From Cenarchaeum symbiont of Oopsacas minuta (GTDB lineage: Archaea > Thermoproteota > Nitrososphaeria > Nitrososphaerales > Nitrosopumilaceae): a DNA stretch of 64,000 nucleotides. A model generated the notes under the pieces. The model saw only the letters and a program-made list of their open reading frames with translations. It searched no databases and was not told where the DNA came from. The stretch's first letter is position 1, and every line of letters starts with the position of its first letter. The position numbers were made by a program, and so were the translations under genes. The stretch covers positions 521,429-585,428 of the forward strand of contig JAJIZT010000001.1 in NCBI GenBank assembly GCA_029948415.1, given 5' to 3'. This document shows positions 1 to 8,628 of this stretch, piece by piece.

Positions 1-198
1 AGCGAAGTAATTGTGGATTATCTTGAATGCATCTCAAAACTCCGTCGTAAACCGATCATAGTAGGTGGCAACGGTGGCCCATACACCAAAAAGATGTCAA
101 AGATCATCGAAACACACAAAATACCCGTATACGATGATATTCGGGATTGGGTTGCGGCCGCATCAGCTCTTGCAAAATGGGGACGTATGCAAAAATAA
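1..198 (+). CDS. ADP-forming acyl-CoA synthetase, C-terminal end (partial)
   Basis: The reading frame is open from the first base, so the gene starts outside the window. The 65 visible residues match the end of the CoA-ligase part of NDP-forming acyl-CoA synthetases: a Lys-Pro-Ile-Ile-Val strand, a Gly-Gly-Asn-Gly-Gly-Pro-Tyr-Thr turn, then an Ile-Pro-Val-Tyr segment and an Ala-rich last helix. In ammonia-oxidising archaea such ADP-forming enzymes activate 3-hydroxypropionate or 4-hydroxybutyrate in the carbon-fixation cycle. It is an inference that this is one of those two, since the catalytic half is not visible. The gene ends three bases before the convergent dehydrogenase gene. Confidence 0.65.
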   Translation, partial: SEVIVDYLECISKLRRKPIIVGGNGGPYTKKMSKIIETHKIPVYDDIRDWVAAASALAKWGRMQK

Positions 199-201
199 TC
201 G

Positions 202-1065
202 TTATTGTTTTTTTAAATATTCTATAATACTAGTATAATCAAAGTTACCGTACCCGTTTTTTGTCGCATTTTTATAGATTTTATGTGCACTAGTGCCCAT
301 GGGAAGATCTAGTCCAATCTTGTTGGCAGTATTAGAGAGTGCATCCAAATCTTTTTTGAGATTACGTAAAAGAAATGTGGGATTTACTTTTCCATCGATC
401 ATTCCATACGCCTTTTTTTTACTCATGCCGGTGCCAAAATACGTGGAGTTTAAAACTTTGAGAAATTTTTTTGGATTACCACAAGTTTTATCTACAAACA
501 TGATCCCCTCGGATATGGATAATGCCAACATGGCAATCTGAAGGTTCATGGCAAGCTTTATGGCGTATGCATTACCTGCAGATCCGATATAAAATATTTC
601 GCAGGCTATGATTGATAAAATTTGACGACATTTGGAGAGTGCATGTTCTGAACCTGATGCCATCATGACAAGCTCACCAGCAGCTGCAGCATCTGGGCCT
701 CCCATTACTGGCGTGCCAAGCATCACAATAGATGATGATGCAAGCTTTTCAGTAATAGTTTTTGATTCATCTGGACTAATCGTGCTCATATCACATACAA
801 TGGGACAGTTATCTGTAATTTCAGCAATACCGTTAGAGCCAAAGCAGATCTCATCAAGTGCTGATGCATCTGTCACACATGTTATGACTATATCGCATCC
901 ACTTGCAGCACTAGCTGGATTGTCTGCAATAATGGCTCCAGCATCTGAGAGATTTCTAGTTTTTGAGGTGGTGCGATTGTATACTGTAAGTTTTGCGCCT
1001 TTTGCAATCAAGCGCATACCTACTGCGGATCCAAGCATACCTGTACCAATAATGCCAACCTTCAT
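202..1065 (-). CDS. NAD(P)-dependent 3-hydroxyacid dehydrogenase (HIBADH family)
   Basis: A complete 287-residue protein of the 3-hydroxyisobutyrate dehydrogenase / GLYR1 family, at the usual family length. Residues 4-12 (GIIGTGMLG) form the Rossmann dinucleotide-binding loop. Residues 119-130 (PVMGGPDAAAAG) are the substrate-binding signature, and Lys170 in the NAYAIKLAMN segment is the expected catalytic lysine. The C-terminal helical domain is present. The enzyme should oxidise a small 3-hydroxyacid, or reduce the matching semialdehyde, in the cytosol; the true substrate cannot be read. A role in hydroxypropionate or semialdehyde metabolism would fit the neighbouring acyl-CoA synthetase, but that is inference. 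Confidence 0.85.
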   Translation of the reverse strand: MKVGIIGTGMLGSAVGMRLIAKGAKLTVYNRTTSKTRNLSDAGAIIADNPASAASGCDIVITCVTDASALDEICFGSNGIAEITDNCPIVCDMSTISPDESKTITEKLASSSIVMLGTPVMGGPDAAAAGELVMMASGSEHALSKCRQILSIIACEIFYIGSAGNAYAIKLAMNLQIAMLALSISEGIMFVDKTCGNPKKFLKVLNSTYFGTGMSKKKAYGMIDGKVNPTFLLRNLKKDLDALSNTANKIGLDLPMGTSAHKIYKNATKNGYGNFDYTSIIEYLKKQ

Positions 1066-1142
1066 GGCATAAAATCAACACCAACGCGTATTTTAGTTTG
1101 TGGTATCATCTATAGTGAGTAAGTTTGTCTACATCATATTGA

Positions 1143-1532
1143 TTATTTACGTTCTTCTGCCCGTATCTTCCATTTGGAATTTCCAAAACGGGGTGCCACT
1201 AGTTCAAGTTGACCTATCACTGTATCCCCACGTCTGACCATCGCATAGTCGGATCTTCTCCATAGGTACGTTCTTTCGGCGGGTTTGTATCCTCCTTCTA
1301 TAGCTTTAATCTTGAATCTTTTACTAGCTCTTGTAATGAGTTTTCTTGCATATTGCACGTCGCCCATCCAAGAGATCATCTCAAAAGATCCAAAATTTTC
1401 GGTTATGATTTCATATCCATATAATCTAAATTCAATTTTGTATTTCTTTGATAACGCTTCGGTGTTGAGCCATTCTACAACCTTTGTACCAAAATTTTTC
1501 TCAATCCCAAATGTCTCAGAGAGTCCCACCAC
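1143..1532 (-). CDS. Conserved hypothetical protein, 129 aa
   Basis: A soluble basic protein of 129 residues with no signal peptide, membrane segment or metal motif. The C-terminal half is rich in Arg, Lys and Trp (WRRSDYAMVRRGD), which would suit nucleic-acid or phosphate binding, but I recognise no family. It is divergent from the zinc-finger gene at 1587, with an AT-rich promoter region shared between them. The frame is clean and codon use resembles its neighbours, so it is probably a real gene. Confidence 0.6.
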   Translation of the reverse strand: MVGLSETFGIEKNFGTKVVEWLNTEALSKKYKIEFRLYGYEIITENFGSFEMISWMGDVQYARKLITRASKRFKIKAIEGGYKPAERTYLWRRSDYAMVRRGDTVIGQLELVAPRFGNSKWKIRAEERK

Positions 1533-1550
1533 ACCTATTATTTTTTGAGT

Positions 1551-1557
1551 TTTTATA
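1551..1557 (+). promoter_or_regulatory. TATA box for the C2H2 protein gene
   Basis: The TTTTATA element lies about 30 bases before the ATG at 1587. This spacing places transcription start almost on that ATG, supporting a leaderless mRNA and the 1587 start over the in-frame ATGs at 1545 and 1569. Confidence 0.5.
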
Positions 1558-1586
1558 ACCTTACGCTTATGTTCAAATATGGCTAT

Positions 1587-1976
1587 ATGAAAATCATAAA
1601 AGTGATAGACATAGATTGCAGGGACATAAAGCCAATTATGCGTGATTTACTTGTGTACGTTTCAGATCAAGCAGAAGCAATCCCAACAATAAAATCACAT
1701 GGATTTGCACTAGAACCATTTGGAGAAAAAAAAATAAATTCTGTACTTGTTGTAGATTATATTAAAGAATATCTAAATTCTGTGGGTGAGGGAAAAAAAT
1801 ATGCAGTGATTGCACAAAATGAATCTATAACGATCAGCTCTGTTTCTGGAGAACCAATGAAAGGCACAGATGTAAAAGAGAAACCATCTGAGGATCTTTT
1901 TTCGTGTACTCACTGTGGATATGTTACAAGATTTGAGACTGATCTTAACTCACATAGAGTAATACATTATCTGTAA
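1587..1976 (+). CDS. C2H2 zinc-finger protein
   Basis: From ATG 1587 the protein is 129 residues. The N-terminal ~100 residues form a mixed alpha/beta region I do not recognise. The last ~25 residues hold one classical C2H2 finger: Cys-x2-Cys-x12-His-x4-His, beginning CTHCGYVTRF and ending HRVIH, almost at the C-terminus. Such single-finger proteins recur in this window (20224-20388 and 35743-35910). A finger of this type usually binds nucleic acid or another protein. The specific role is unknown. Confidence 0.7.
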   Translation: MKIIKVIDIDCRDIKPIMRDLLVYVSDQAEAIPTIKSHGFALEPFGEKKINSVLVVDYIKEYLNSVGEGKKYAVIAQNESITISSVSGEPMKGTDVKEKPSEDLFSCTHCGYVTRFETDLNSHRVIHYL

Positions 1977-2167
1977 ACCAAATAGTGGTTCTGATATGTA
2001 TAAAGTTTATAATTTTACGTTGATTGACTTTTGAAAATTAGTTTCCAATTACATCTAAATGATGACATTTCATATCGTTTATGAATAATGTAGATATTTG
2101 GCATATCTAAAAAAATACAATTGGATATAATTTATGTTCAAAAGAGAGTGATACTGGGAAGAAATAT

Positions 2168-3088
2168 TCACAAATGTGCAAATGAATTCTTTGGTACTTT
2201 TACATCCAACGTCAATTTTGGATGTATTACTTTTGAGAGAATTTCTATTCCGGTAACAACTCTGTGACTTGGTTTACTAGCATAAGAGTCTGCATCTATT
2301 GTAAAAACACGATCTTCTCTTACTGCGCGTAATGTGCACCATTCTTTTGACAGTGCAAGTGTTGTATTATATTCTGATGAGGAGCGTATGATGTCAAAAC
2401 CACATACCATAACTATTATTATGTCTGGATCAGCCATGGCAATCTCTTGAATGTTAGTCTTGCGTGAACGTTCGCCTGATTTACTGATTAAATTTATTCC
2501 ACCTGCAGCCTCTACCATGTCTGGAACCCAGTGCCCTGCTGTGTATACAGGATCAATCCATTCTAATATCATGACGCGAGGTGGCGTATCTGTGCATTTT
2601 TTTGAAACGTTTGAAATTCTTACGCGTAAAGATTTTACAAGATCTACTCCACGCTTTTCAAGACCGACCATACGTGCAAGATCCGAAATACTATCGATGA
2701 TCTCAGATACTGTATGTGGATTCATCTCGTATAGTTTTGGTTTTTTATCCAAAACACGTATGGCATTTCCAACATGAGTTGTATGTGCAGCACATGCCAC
2801 ACAAGTGTTTTGTGATATGATAAGATCTGGATCAATTCTACGCACTAAATCTTCATCTAACATAAATGCACTATTCTGTATATGTTGCATCTTGGAGTTT
2901 GCTGCGTCGATCTCGGCACTGTTCATACATTCTGTATCTATGGGCGATGTGATGACTTTTGGTTTTGTTTTTGCGTCATCTGGATATGTGCATCTATGAG
3001 TTACGGCTTGTACAGATTTCCCAGCTCCAATCTCATAGAGAATCTCTGTAGCACTTGGCAAAAAGGAGATAATTCTATTTAGAGTCAT
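2168..3088 (-). CDS. BtuF/FhuD-like cobalamin-binding protein
   Basis: Translation from ATG 3088 gives 306 residues starting MTLNRIISFLPSATEIL, the typical opening of a BtuF-type helical-backbone binding protein (Peripla_BP_2). Longer upstream in-frame extensions are not homologous and would overlap the nreA promoter; a TTTTTATG element lies about 20 bases before this ATG. Unlike secreted BtuF there is no signal peptide or lipobox, so it may be a cytosolic corrinoid- or metal-binding version. A CVACAAH segment near residue 95 could be a ligand-binding or redox site. No permease or ATPase gene is adjacent. Thaumarchaeota make cobalamin, so corrinoid handling is plausible but not shown. Confidence 0.7.
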   Translation of the reverse strand: MTLNRIISFLPSATEILYEIGAGKSVQAVTHRCTYPDDAKTKPKVITSPIDTECMNSAEIDAANSKMQHIQNSAFMLDEDLVRRIDPDLIISQNTCVACAAHTTHVGNAIRVLDKKPKLYEMNPHTVSEIIDSISDLARMVGLEKRGVDLVKSLRVRISNVSKKCTDTPPRVMILEWIDPVYTAGHWVPDMVEAAGGINLISKSGERSRKTNIQEIAMADPDIIIVMVCGFDIIRSSSEYNTTLALSKEWCTLRAVREDRVFTIDADSYASKPSHRVVTGIEILSKVIHPKLTLDVKVPKNSFAHL

Positions 3089-3162
3089 AATGTATACATA
3101 AAAATGGTCCGTCATAAACTTCATGCAGTTGACCTTAATAGGAACGTAACGAAGACAAACAT

Positions 3163-4317
3163 GTGCAAAGTAGCACGGATTTAAGAAAAACTGCAGAATC
3201 AAAATGGAATAAATTTCTACGTGGACGTGGGATTTTTTCTTCAAATAGTCTAGAAGGGTCAAGTCCTCCATCAGTGTTTGTTGGATCCTTTGGTTACCCT
3301 CGTCTTAGTATAGGACCAATGGCAGTTTCAGGTAACAGTGATTCATCGTTTCTTGATGCTCCAGAAAAATGGGCTGGTATGAAACTCGATGATATTGTAA
3401 GATATAGGATGAACCTCGTGCGTGGCATAAAACATCTTAGAGCACAAGAATCCTCTGGCAGATATATTGAATCGTTACAAGATATGGTAATGTGTTCACA
3501 TTCTGCTGACGTACAGATGATATTTGAAAAACCTCCTATAGCATCGTCTGTGTTGGATGGTCAAAGTGCACCGTTCGGACCGATTGGGAATTTAAAATCA
3601 GCAAAATTTTCTAGTGGTAGCTCTGAAAAAAAAATAGAACGAGTATATTATGACCGAGATCTACTAGCTGGTGAAGCAGTACTAGATTTATACACCGCAG
3701 GAGTGGAGATATCGAAAATACAAAAATGTTTTTCTATAGGAATGATGGGGAAAAAACGTAGGCTTGTACCAACAAAATGGAGCATAACTGCCACAGATGA
3801 CATTATATCAAAATGGCTTGTGAATCAGATATTAGATGAACCGCAAATTGACTCATATGAAACATATTATTTTGAACATCTTGGAAATATTTTTTCAATC
3901 GTCCTTTTTCCGCATAGATGGATGTATGAAATGGTAGAGGCATGGTATTCTAACGGTGTGCTTGGATTTGGTTCAGATCATGAAGATGCACGTGGAATAG
4001 GCCATGTTCCAGCTATTGCTGGTGCATATCATGCAGCAAAACTGGCAGTTGCAGAATATTTGTACAGTCGTAAAGTACAAGCTGGCGTGTTGGTTTTGCG
4101 TGAGATTGGATCAGAGTATTCGATACCTGTTGGCGTATGGCAAGTGCGTGAGGCAGTGCGTTCTGCACTAGCATACAAATCTGTGATATCTGAAGATCTA
4201 CATAATGCATTAGATAATGCATGCTCTCATATGCATATATCTAAAAACGAATGGTTGAAGCAAGGCCATTTTATACGAATGATGCTACAAAAAACTCTTT
4301 CAGAATACATGCACTAG
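3163..4317 (+). CDS. nreA: NreA-like archaeal DNA repair protein (DUF650/DUF651)
   Basis: A 384-residue protein of the archaeal Nre family. The family signature appears early (GSSPPSVFVGSFGYPRLSIGPM region, residues ~31-53), followed by the long conserved body with the WSITATDD segment and a C-terminal VGVWQVREAVR helix. In euryarchaea NreA acts in DNA-damage response with PCNA. Two differences stand out: the N-terminal zinc-ribbon cysteines common in the family are missing from this GTG start, and the C-terminus has no clear PCNA-interacting box. An ATG at 3161 is out of frame. It is divergent from the cobalamin-binding gene. Confidence 0.8.
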   Translation: MQSSTDLRKTAESKWNKFLRGRGIFSSNSLEGSSPPSVFVGSFGYPRLSIGPMAVSGNSDSSFLDAPEKWAGMKLDDIVRYRMNLVRGIKHLRAQESSGRYIESLQDMVMCSHSADVQMIFEKPPIASSVLDGQSAPFGPIGNLKSAKFSSGSSEKKIERVYYDRDLLAGEAVLDLYTAGVEISKIQKCFSIGMMGKKRRLVPTKWSITATDDIISKWLVNQILDEPQIDSYETYYFEHLGNIFSIVLFPHRWMYEMVEAWYSNGVLGFGSDHEDARGIGHVPAIAGAYHAAKLAVAEYLYSRKVQAGVLVLREIGSEYSIPVGVWQVREAVRSALAYKSVISEDLHNALDNACSHMHISKNEWLKQGHFIRMMLQKTLSEYMH

Positions 4318-4356
4318 TTGGAATAAAAACATACATGCAAATTCAAGACATGAAAA

Positions 4357-6102
4357 TTATTCTTCTACATTTGTACCTGATGCTTTTAATCTATCCTGTA
4401 TCTGTGTCATAATTCGTCTTGCTTTTTCACCGTCATCGACTCTATCTACTGTACCATCCATTATACTATCTATCTCAAAACCCTTGTCAACTAGCGTATC
4501 TGCTACATGATTGTCCAAAGTTCCGTCTCCTACCAAATAATATGCAAATACTGTGTTTTTTTGTCCTAGACGATGTAGTCTGTCTTCTGCTTGTCTGTGT
4601 ATTGCTGGACTCCAGTCTAATTCGGCAAAGACTACATATCTGGCATAACTCAGATTTATCCCAACATTTCCTGCACGTAGTCCAGCTATCATGAGGTTTG
4701 ATTCGCCTTCCTGAAATCTGTCTATACTGTTTTGTCTTTCTTTGTCAGATTGACCTCCTATGATAGATACTGGATGAAACTCTGATAATTCCTCGTGAAG
4801 AAGTTTGTGTATAGCTTTATGGTGACAGAATACGACGACGCTTTCTTCTATCTCCATTATACCTTTCACAAAATTGATTACATGGGGTAGTTTTGCAATA
4901 CCTGCAGCTTGTCGTTCACTTTGTATCGCACGTTGATATGAAGCTGATTTATCAAAAGAAGTTCTTGCGTGTTTTTTATCATCAAGCATTTTTTTCCAGA
5001 TTTTTTCAAGCTCTCCGACATAATATTGTGAATCAGAATCTATTACTTCGCGGTGACGTACTTTACCCTTTAATTCACGTAGAACATCAGATTTTTTACG
5101 ACGAAGCATTACATGCTCTTGAAGCTGTTTTCGTAGTGATTCTCTTTTGTTTTCAAGTACTATTGCTCTACCTTTTTCATTTAAATAACAAAAGTATTCA
5201 CAAAACTCGCGATAGTTTCCAAGCATGCCTGGCTTTAGTATGTCTATGATGGGCCAAATTTCGGAACCGCGGTTGTATATTGGAGTGCCTGATAAACCTA
5301 CACGATGTTTTATTGTTTCAAGCTTTGAGAGTTTTAACACTGCCGAATACTTTCTAGTTGATTTTGATCTTAAATGTTGCACTTCATCACATATGAGTGA
5401 GCGTGCACCAACTTTGGAAAGATCTAACAAGCGACGTTCTAATAATTCATAATTTATAATGTAAAAATCAAATTCACCGAGGTCTGCACTTTTACCACGC
5501 CGAATCATTGTGGTTGTAGGTGTTCTACCCTTTAAGATTCGTCCATTGCGGCTTTTTTTGGACATGAATTTTGCAATCTCGCGTTCCCAATTTTTCAAAG
5601 TTACCAAGGGTGCCACAACTATTGCAGGAAACGGTTGTTTTTCTGTAGACAAATACGCCAATGTCTGTACTGTTTTACCAAGCCCCATTTCATCTGCAAG
5701 TAACGCATTACCTGAAGATTTTAATAAAAAATCCAACCCTTCTTTTTGAAAATCTAAAAGCTTTCCTCTAAACTGAGATCCTGGTTTTACACGACTAAGA
5801 GTATATGACTGTATTTTTGGATGTACCTTTTGATGTCTCTTTATACTCTTTCTCTTCCATACTGATTTTGAAAGTATCTCTAGTGGGTATCTGTCCGCAA
5901 TCCATTGTATCTGTTGGATGTTTTGTATACTATCTGGCACTATGACCTCATTGGATCCTTCACCGTACCATGAATGCGCGATCATTTTTGAGACCATGTT
6001 GATTGCTTGCGATCCTGTAATCTTCCAGCTCCATGCTTGCGAATACTTGTCTACCACGTATTCCAAGGTGCCAAAATCATGCTGTTGTGCCATGAATTGC
6101 AC
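4357..6102 (-). CDS. SNF2-family DNA-dependent ATPase/helicase
   Basis: A 581-residue Snf2/Rad54-like protein. Motif I (DEMGLGKT) is at residues 137-144, the DEAH-type motif II reads DEVQ at 239-242, motif III (LSGTP) is at 270-274, and motif VI (RQAEDRLHRLGQ) is at 503-514. All the parts of a two-lobe translocase are therefore present. The N-terminal ~100 residues are unassigned and there is no SWIM zinc finger. Such archaeal enzymes remodel protein-DNA complexes, and bacterial relatives (HepA/RapA-like) act in transcription or recombination. The ATG at 6093 is an alternative start. It is not in an operon. Confidence 0.9.
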   Translation of the reverse strand: MQFMAQQHDFGTLEYVVDKYSQAWSWKITGSQAINMVSKMIAHSWYGEGSNEVIVPDSIQNIQQIQWIADRYPLEILSKSVWKRKSIKRHQKVHPKIQSYTLSRVKPGSQFRGKLLDFQKEGLDFLLKSSGNALLADEMGLGKTVQTLAYLSTEKQPFPAIVVAPLVTLKNWEREIAKFMSKKSRNGRILKGRTPTTTMIRRGKSADLGEFDFYIINYELLERRLLDLSKVGARSLICDEVQHLRSKSTRKYSAVLKLSKLETIKHRVGLSGTPIYNRGSEIWPIIDILKPGMLGNYREFCEYFCYLNEKGRAIVLENKRESLRKQLQEHVMLRRKKSDVLRELKGKVRHREVIDSDSQYYVGELEKIWKKMLDDKKHARTSFDKSASYQRAIQSERQAAGIAKLPHVINFVKGIMEIEESVVVFCHHKAIHKLLHEELSEFHPVSIIGGQSDKERQNSIDRFQEGESNLMIAGLRAGNVGINLSYARYVVFAELDWSPAIHRQAEDRLHRLGQKNTVFAYYLVGDGTLDNHVADTLVDKGFEIDSIMDGTVDRVDDGEKARRIMTQIQDRLKASGTNVEE

Positions 6103-6267
6103 ACTTTTGTTTTTTCTGTTTATGAATCTTGATTTTTTTGTAATTACCTAGAATTTTAAAGCCAAGTATGTATTTATCTACTGAAATGTGTATATTTTGA
6201 TATATTTTATGTAAAACATTTCAAATTTTTAGATAATTCACATTTTTTAGCAATTGTATAGTATTAT

Positions 6268-6417
6268 TCATCCATGTGGGGCGTCTACGGTGCCTTGTTC
6301 TGAGTGAGGTTTTGTGTTTTCATCATGACAATCGCAGTGGCATAGGTATTCCTTGTGATCGTTACGACAATCTATACATTCGTAATGTTTGTGGCTTTCA
6401 CAAGCAGCACAGATCAA
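6268..6417 (-). CDS. Small Cys/His-rich zinc-binding-type protein, 49 aa
   Basis: A short frame on the minus strand encodes 49 residues: a Cys-x2-Cys (CAAC), a second Cys-x2-Cys (CIDC), and a third cluster CHCDCH, with many His between. This order is strongly non-random and fits a small zinc-binding protein of a kind frequent in Thaumarchaeota. No ATG is available: the first usable codon is TTG 6417, with an in-frame stop further upstream. An overlapping plus-strand frame (6276-6482) shows no protein-like features and looks like its shadow. Confidence 0.6.
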   Translation of the reverse strand: MICAACESHKHYECIDCRNDHKEYLCHCDCHDENTKPHSEQGTVDAPHG

Positions 6418-6551
6418 TATGGCCTCAAACCTCTTACACTGCTAAATTCGATCATCAGCATATTTTAGACTTGGGGGGATAAAAAATTATTGTCTGATAG
6501 AGTAAAATAATAGATACAGTACTATAAGAACAAAATTCAACATTATTTTTT

Positions 6552-7745
6552 ATGCTCACATGGTACATTCTTGTTGCATTTGTCTTTTGTTTTACCATGG
6601 TATCTGTAGCTCAGGCAGATGAAACATTTTGGGATTTATTGATATATCCTATAATCGACAACGATCCAGTCCCAGAAGAAGGATATCCTGAATTAAGGGG
6701 ACATATTAAGGATCACGGCGGCAATGCTGTGGTAGGTGCTAATGTAAGTGTCAGAACTTTAGGACATACAGCTTGGCTAGAAACAGATGAGAATGGCACA
6801 TTCGCATATTCATTCAATGAAACTATAGCGACACCTGGTCTTCATTCTGTGGTAGTCCGTGCTAGTGCAGATGGACTTGTAGGTGAAAAAATTGGTTTTG
6901 CATATGCTACATATAGAATAGACGGAGAATCTGGACTTTCTGCAGAAGAAATAATATTGAATACAGAAGATGCAAAAAAATATCTACATGCAAATGAGAG
7001 CGATTTTAGAAATGATCTTGTTGGATCTATGTTATACAAATATTACAATGATCTGCATAAAAAACATTTGGAACAAACTGCAAGACAACAAAAATTAGAT
7101 GATAAAAACAAACAAATTTTGTTAGATAGAGACATCGCAATAAATATTACAAATCAACACATAGGTGAAAACGAAAAGAGATTAGGTCAGATATCAAAAT
7201 ATTCGTATGAGAAGCTCATATCAAACACTGATCCTGCAATTAGGCAAAATATAATTCGCCAAATTAACTACACTCTAACAGTGTCACAAGCTGCACAGGA
7301 TGAAATAAAATTAATGCAAAAGTCTGGCATGTCCTACGAAGATGCTGTGAACAAACAATCTGAAAAAAATTTCTTTTCGCATGAGATCTTGACTATGATA
7401 TTGGATGGTTCTTCATACGAAGATGTTGTGGAATATATGGGAGCAAATTATACTCAAAATACAACCATTGATAACATGAATGCCACAACAATTTTGGATC
7501 CGACTATAGATAATTTGAACAATACTGCAACAAATCATACTTTGGTAAAAAATATGACAATTTCAGAACCCATGTACGACTTGCACATATCTGCCACGGC
7601 CGTAAACTGGGATCTTCCACCTCCCGGAACTAGTATAAATCTGACTGGTGTTGCAATAGGGCTTAGCTCTTCTGGCAAAATAATGGTTGGAATAAATGGA
7701 ACGTTGGTAGAACTACAATTGCATACGTTGAATGTACTAGAATAG
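6552..7745 (+). CDS. Secreted protein with carboxypeptidase-regulatory-like domain
   Basis: A 397-residue exported protein. Residues 1-22 form a signal peptide ending near VAQADE. Residues ~45-125 resemble an Ig-like or carboxypeptidase-regulatory beta-sandwich (GHIKD...GANVSVRT...TDENGTFAYSF). The middle ~145-280 is Lys/Glu/Gln-rich and probably helical or coiled coil. The C-terminal part carries many Asn-x-Thr/Ser sequons (for example NYTQNTT, NNTATNHT), as expected for a heavily N-glycosylated surface protein. There is no C-terminal membrane anchor or sortase-type tail. Function is unknown; adhesion or S-layer association is inference. Confidence 0.75.
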   Translation: MLTWYILVAFVFCFTMVSVAQADETFWDLLIYPIIDNDPVPEEGYPELRGHIKDHGGNAVVGANVSVRTLGHTAWLETDENGTFAYSFNETIATPGLHSVVVRASADGLVGEKIGFAYATYRIDGESGLSAEEIILNTEDAKKYLHANESDFRNDLVGSMLYKYYNDLHKKHLEQTARQQKLDDKNKQILLDRDIAINITNQHIGENEKRLGQISKYSYEKLISNTDPAIRQNIIRQINYTLTVSQAAQDEIKLMQKSGMSYEDAVNKQSEKNFFSHEILTMILDGSSYEDVVEYMGANYTQNTTIDNMNATTILDPTIDNLNNTATNHTLVKNMTISEPMYDLHISATAVNWDLPPPGTSINLTGVAIGLSSSGKIMVGINGTLVELQLHTLNVLE

Positions 7746-7869
7746 ATCTCTATCATGTAATTTTTCATATGCTTATATCATAACATAATTATCGTTAATT
7801 TCATTTAAAATCTTGACAGTATTTACTATCCGAGTTGAATTGGGAACATCATTGATCAGATAATTCTCC

Positions 7870-7898
7870 ATAATTATAGGCAGGGATGTGACTCATAC
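7870..7898 (-). repeat. Solo end of the MITE / IS family
   Basis: Read on the minus strand these 29 bases begin GTATGAGTCACATCCCTGCC and match the left end of the MITE at 12618 and of the element at 20435, with one gap and one mismatch. It is a lone terminus about 50 bases before the start of the repeat-protein gene at 7947. Confidence 0.7.
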
Positions 7899-7946
7899 CT
7901 CCTGTTTAGATACACTTTTAAATACAATATATTCATTGAAATCATA

Positions 7947-8522
7947 ATGCATCTAAACCAAGTCGTAGCGATATTTACAATACTACCACTTTTGACTATG
8001 TCATTATCTTTATCTGTAAATAATGCATATGGTGCGAGCAGTGTCGCATGTGGCATACAATTATGCATTGATTATCCTGGCGGAAAGAAAGGATTTGAAG
8101 AAGATAAAATGAAATGGCAAAATTATTCATCTTTTAACCCAAATATGAAAATGGATATGTATGATGAAAAACATGAGCGCACAAATTTTATGGATATGTA
8201 TGATAAAGGACACAAAGACGCGAAGTTTATGGATATGTATGATAAAGGACACAAGGACGTGAAGTTTATGGATTGCTTGAAAAATATGATGATGATGGAT
8301 GAGATGATGATGGATGAGATGATGATGGATGAGATGATGATGGATGAGATGATGATGGATGAGATGATGATGGATGAGATGATGATGGATGAGATGATGA
8401 TGGATGAGATGATGATGGATGAGATGATGATGGATGAGATGATGATGGATGAGATGATGATGGATGAGATGATGATGGATGAGATGATGATGGATGAGAT
8501 GATGATGGATGAGATGGGATGA
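7947..8522 (+). CDS. Secreted Met/Asp-repeat protein, N-terminal part (frameshifted)
   Basis: This frame encodes 191 residues: a signal peptide (residues ~1-29, ending VNNAYG), a linker, three imperfect 13-residue repeats starting MDMYD (8154-8270 region), and fifteen perfect MMMDE units. It then stops at 8520-8522 because one 15-base unit is shortened to 10 bases. The remaining repeats and the C-terminal domains follow in the next frame (8509-9765), so the two frames were almost certainly one gene of about 600 codons. A Met-rich tract on an exported protein is compatible with copper binding, which would suit a copper-dependent ammonia oxidiser; this is inference. Confidence 0.75.
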   Translation: MHLNQVVAIFTILPLLTMSLSLSVNNAYGASSVACGIQLCIDYPGGKKGFEEDKMKWQNYSSFNPNMKMDMYDEKHERTNFMDMYDKGHKDAKFMDMYDKGHKDVKFMDCLKNMMMMDEMMMDEMMMDEMMMDEMMMDEMMMDEMMMDEMMMDEMMMDEMMMDEMMMDEMMMDEMMMDEMMMDEMMMDEMG

Positions 8523-8628
8523 GATGATGATGGATGAGATGATGATGGATGAGATGATGATGGATGAGATGATGATGGATGAGATGATGATGGATGAGAT
8601 GATGATGGATGAGATGATGATGGATGGA
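8289..8628 (+). repeat. 15-bp tandem repeat encoding Met-Met-Met-Asp-Glu
   Basis: The unit ATGATGATGGATGAG is repeated fifteen times from 8289 to 8513. One 10-base unit follows (ATGGGATGAG, 8514-8523), then six further perfect units and a partial one to about 8628. All full units are identical, so the array is young or homogenised. A gain or loss of whole units stays in frame; the 5-base loss does not. Confidence 0.95.

Noticed and set aside
6276-6482. Plus-strand 68-codon frame
   Set aside because: It overlaps the minus-strand Cys/His gene, whose Cys-x2-Cys pattern is far more protein-like.
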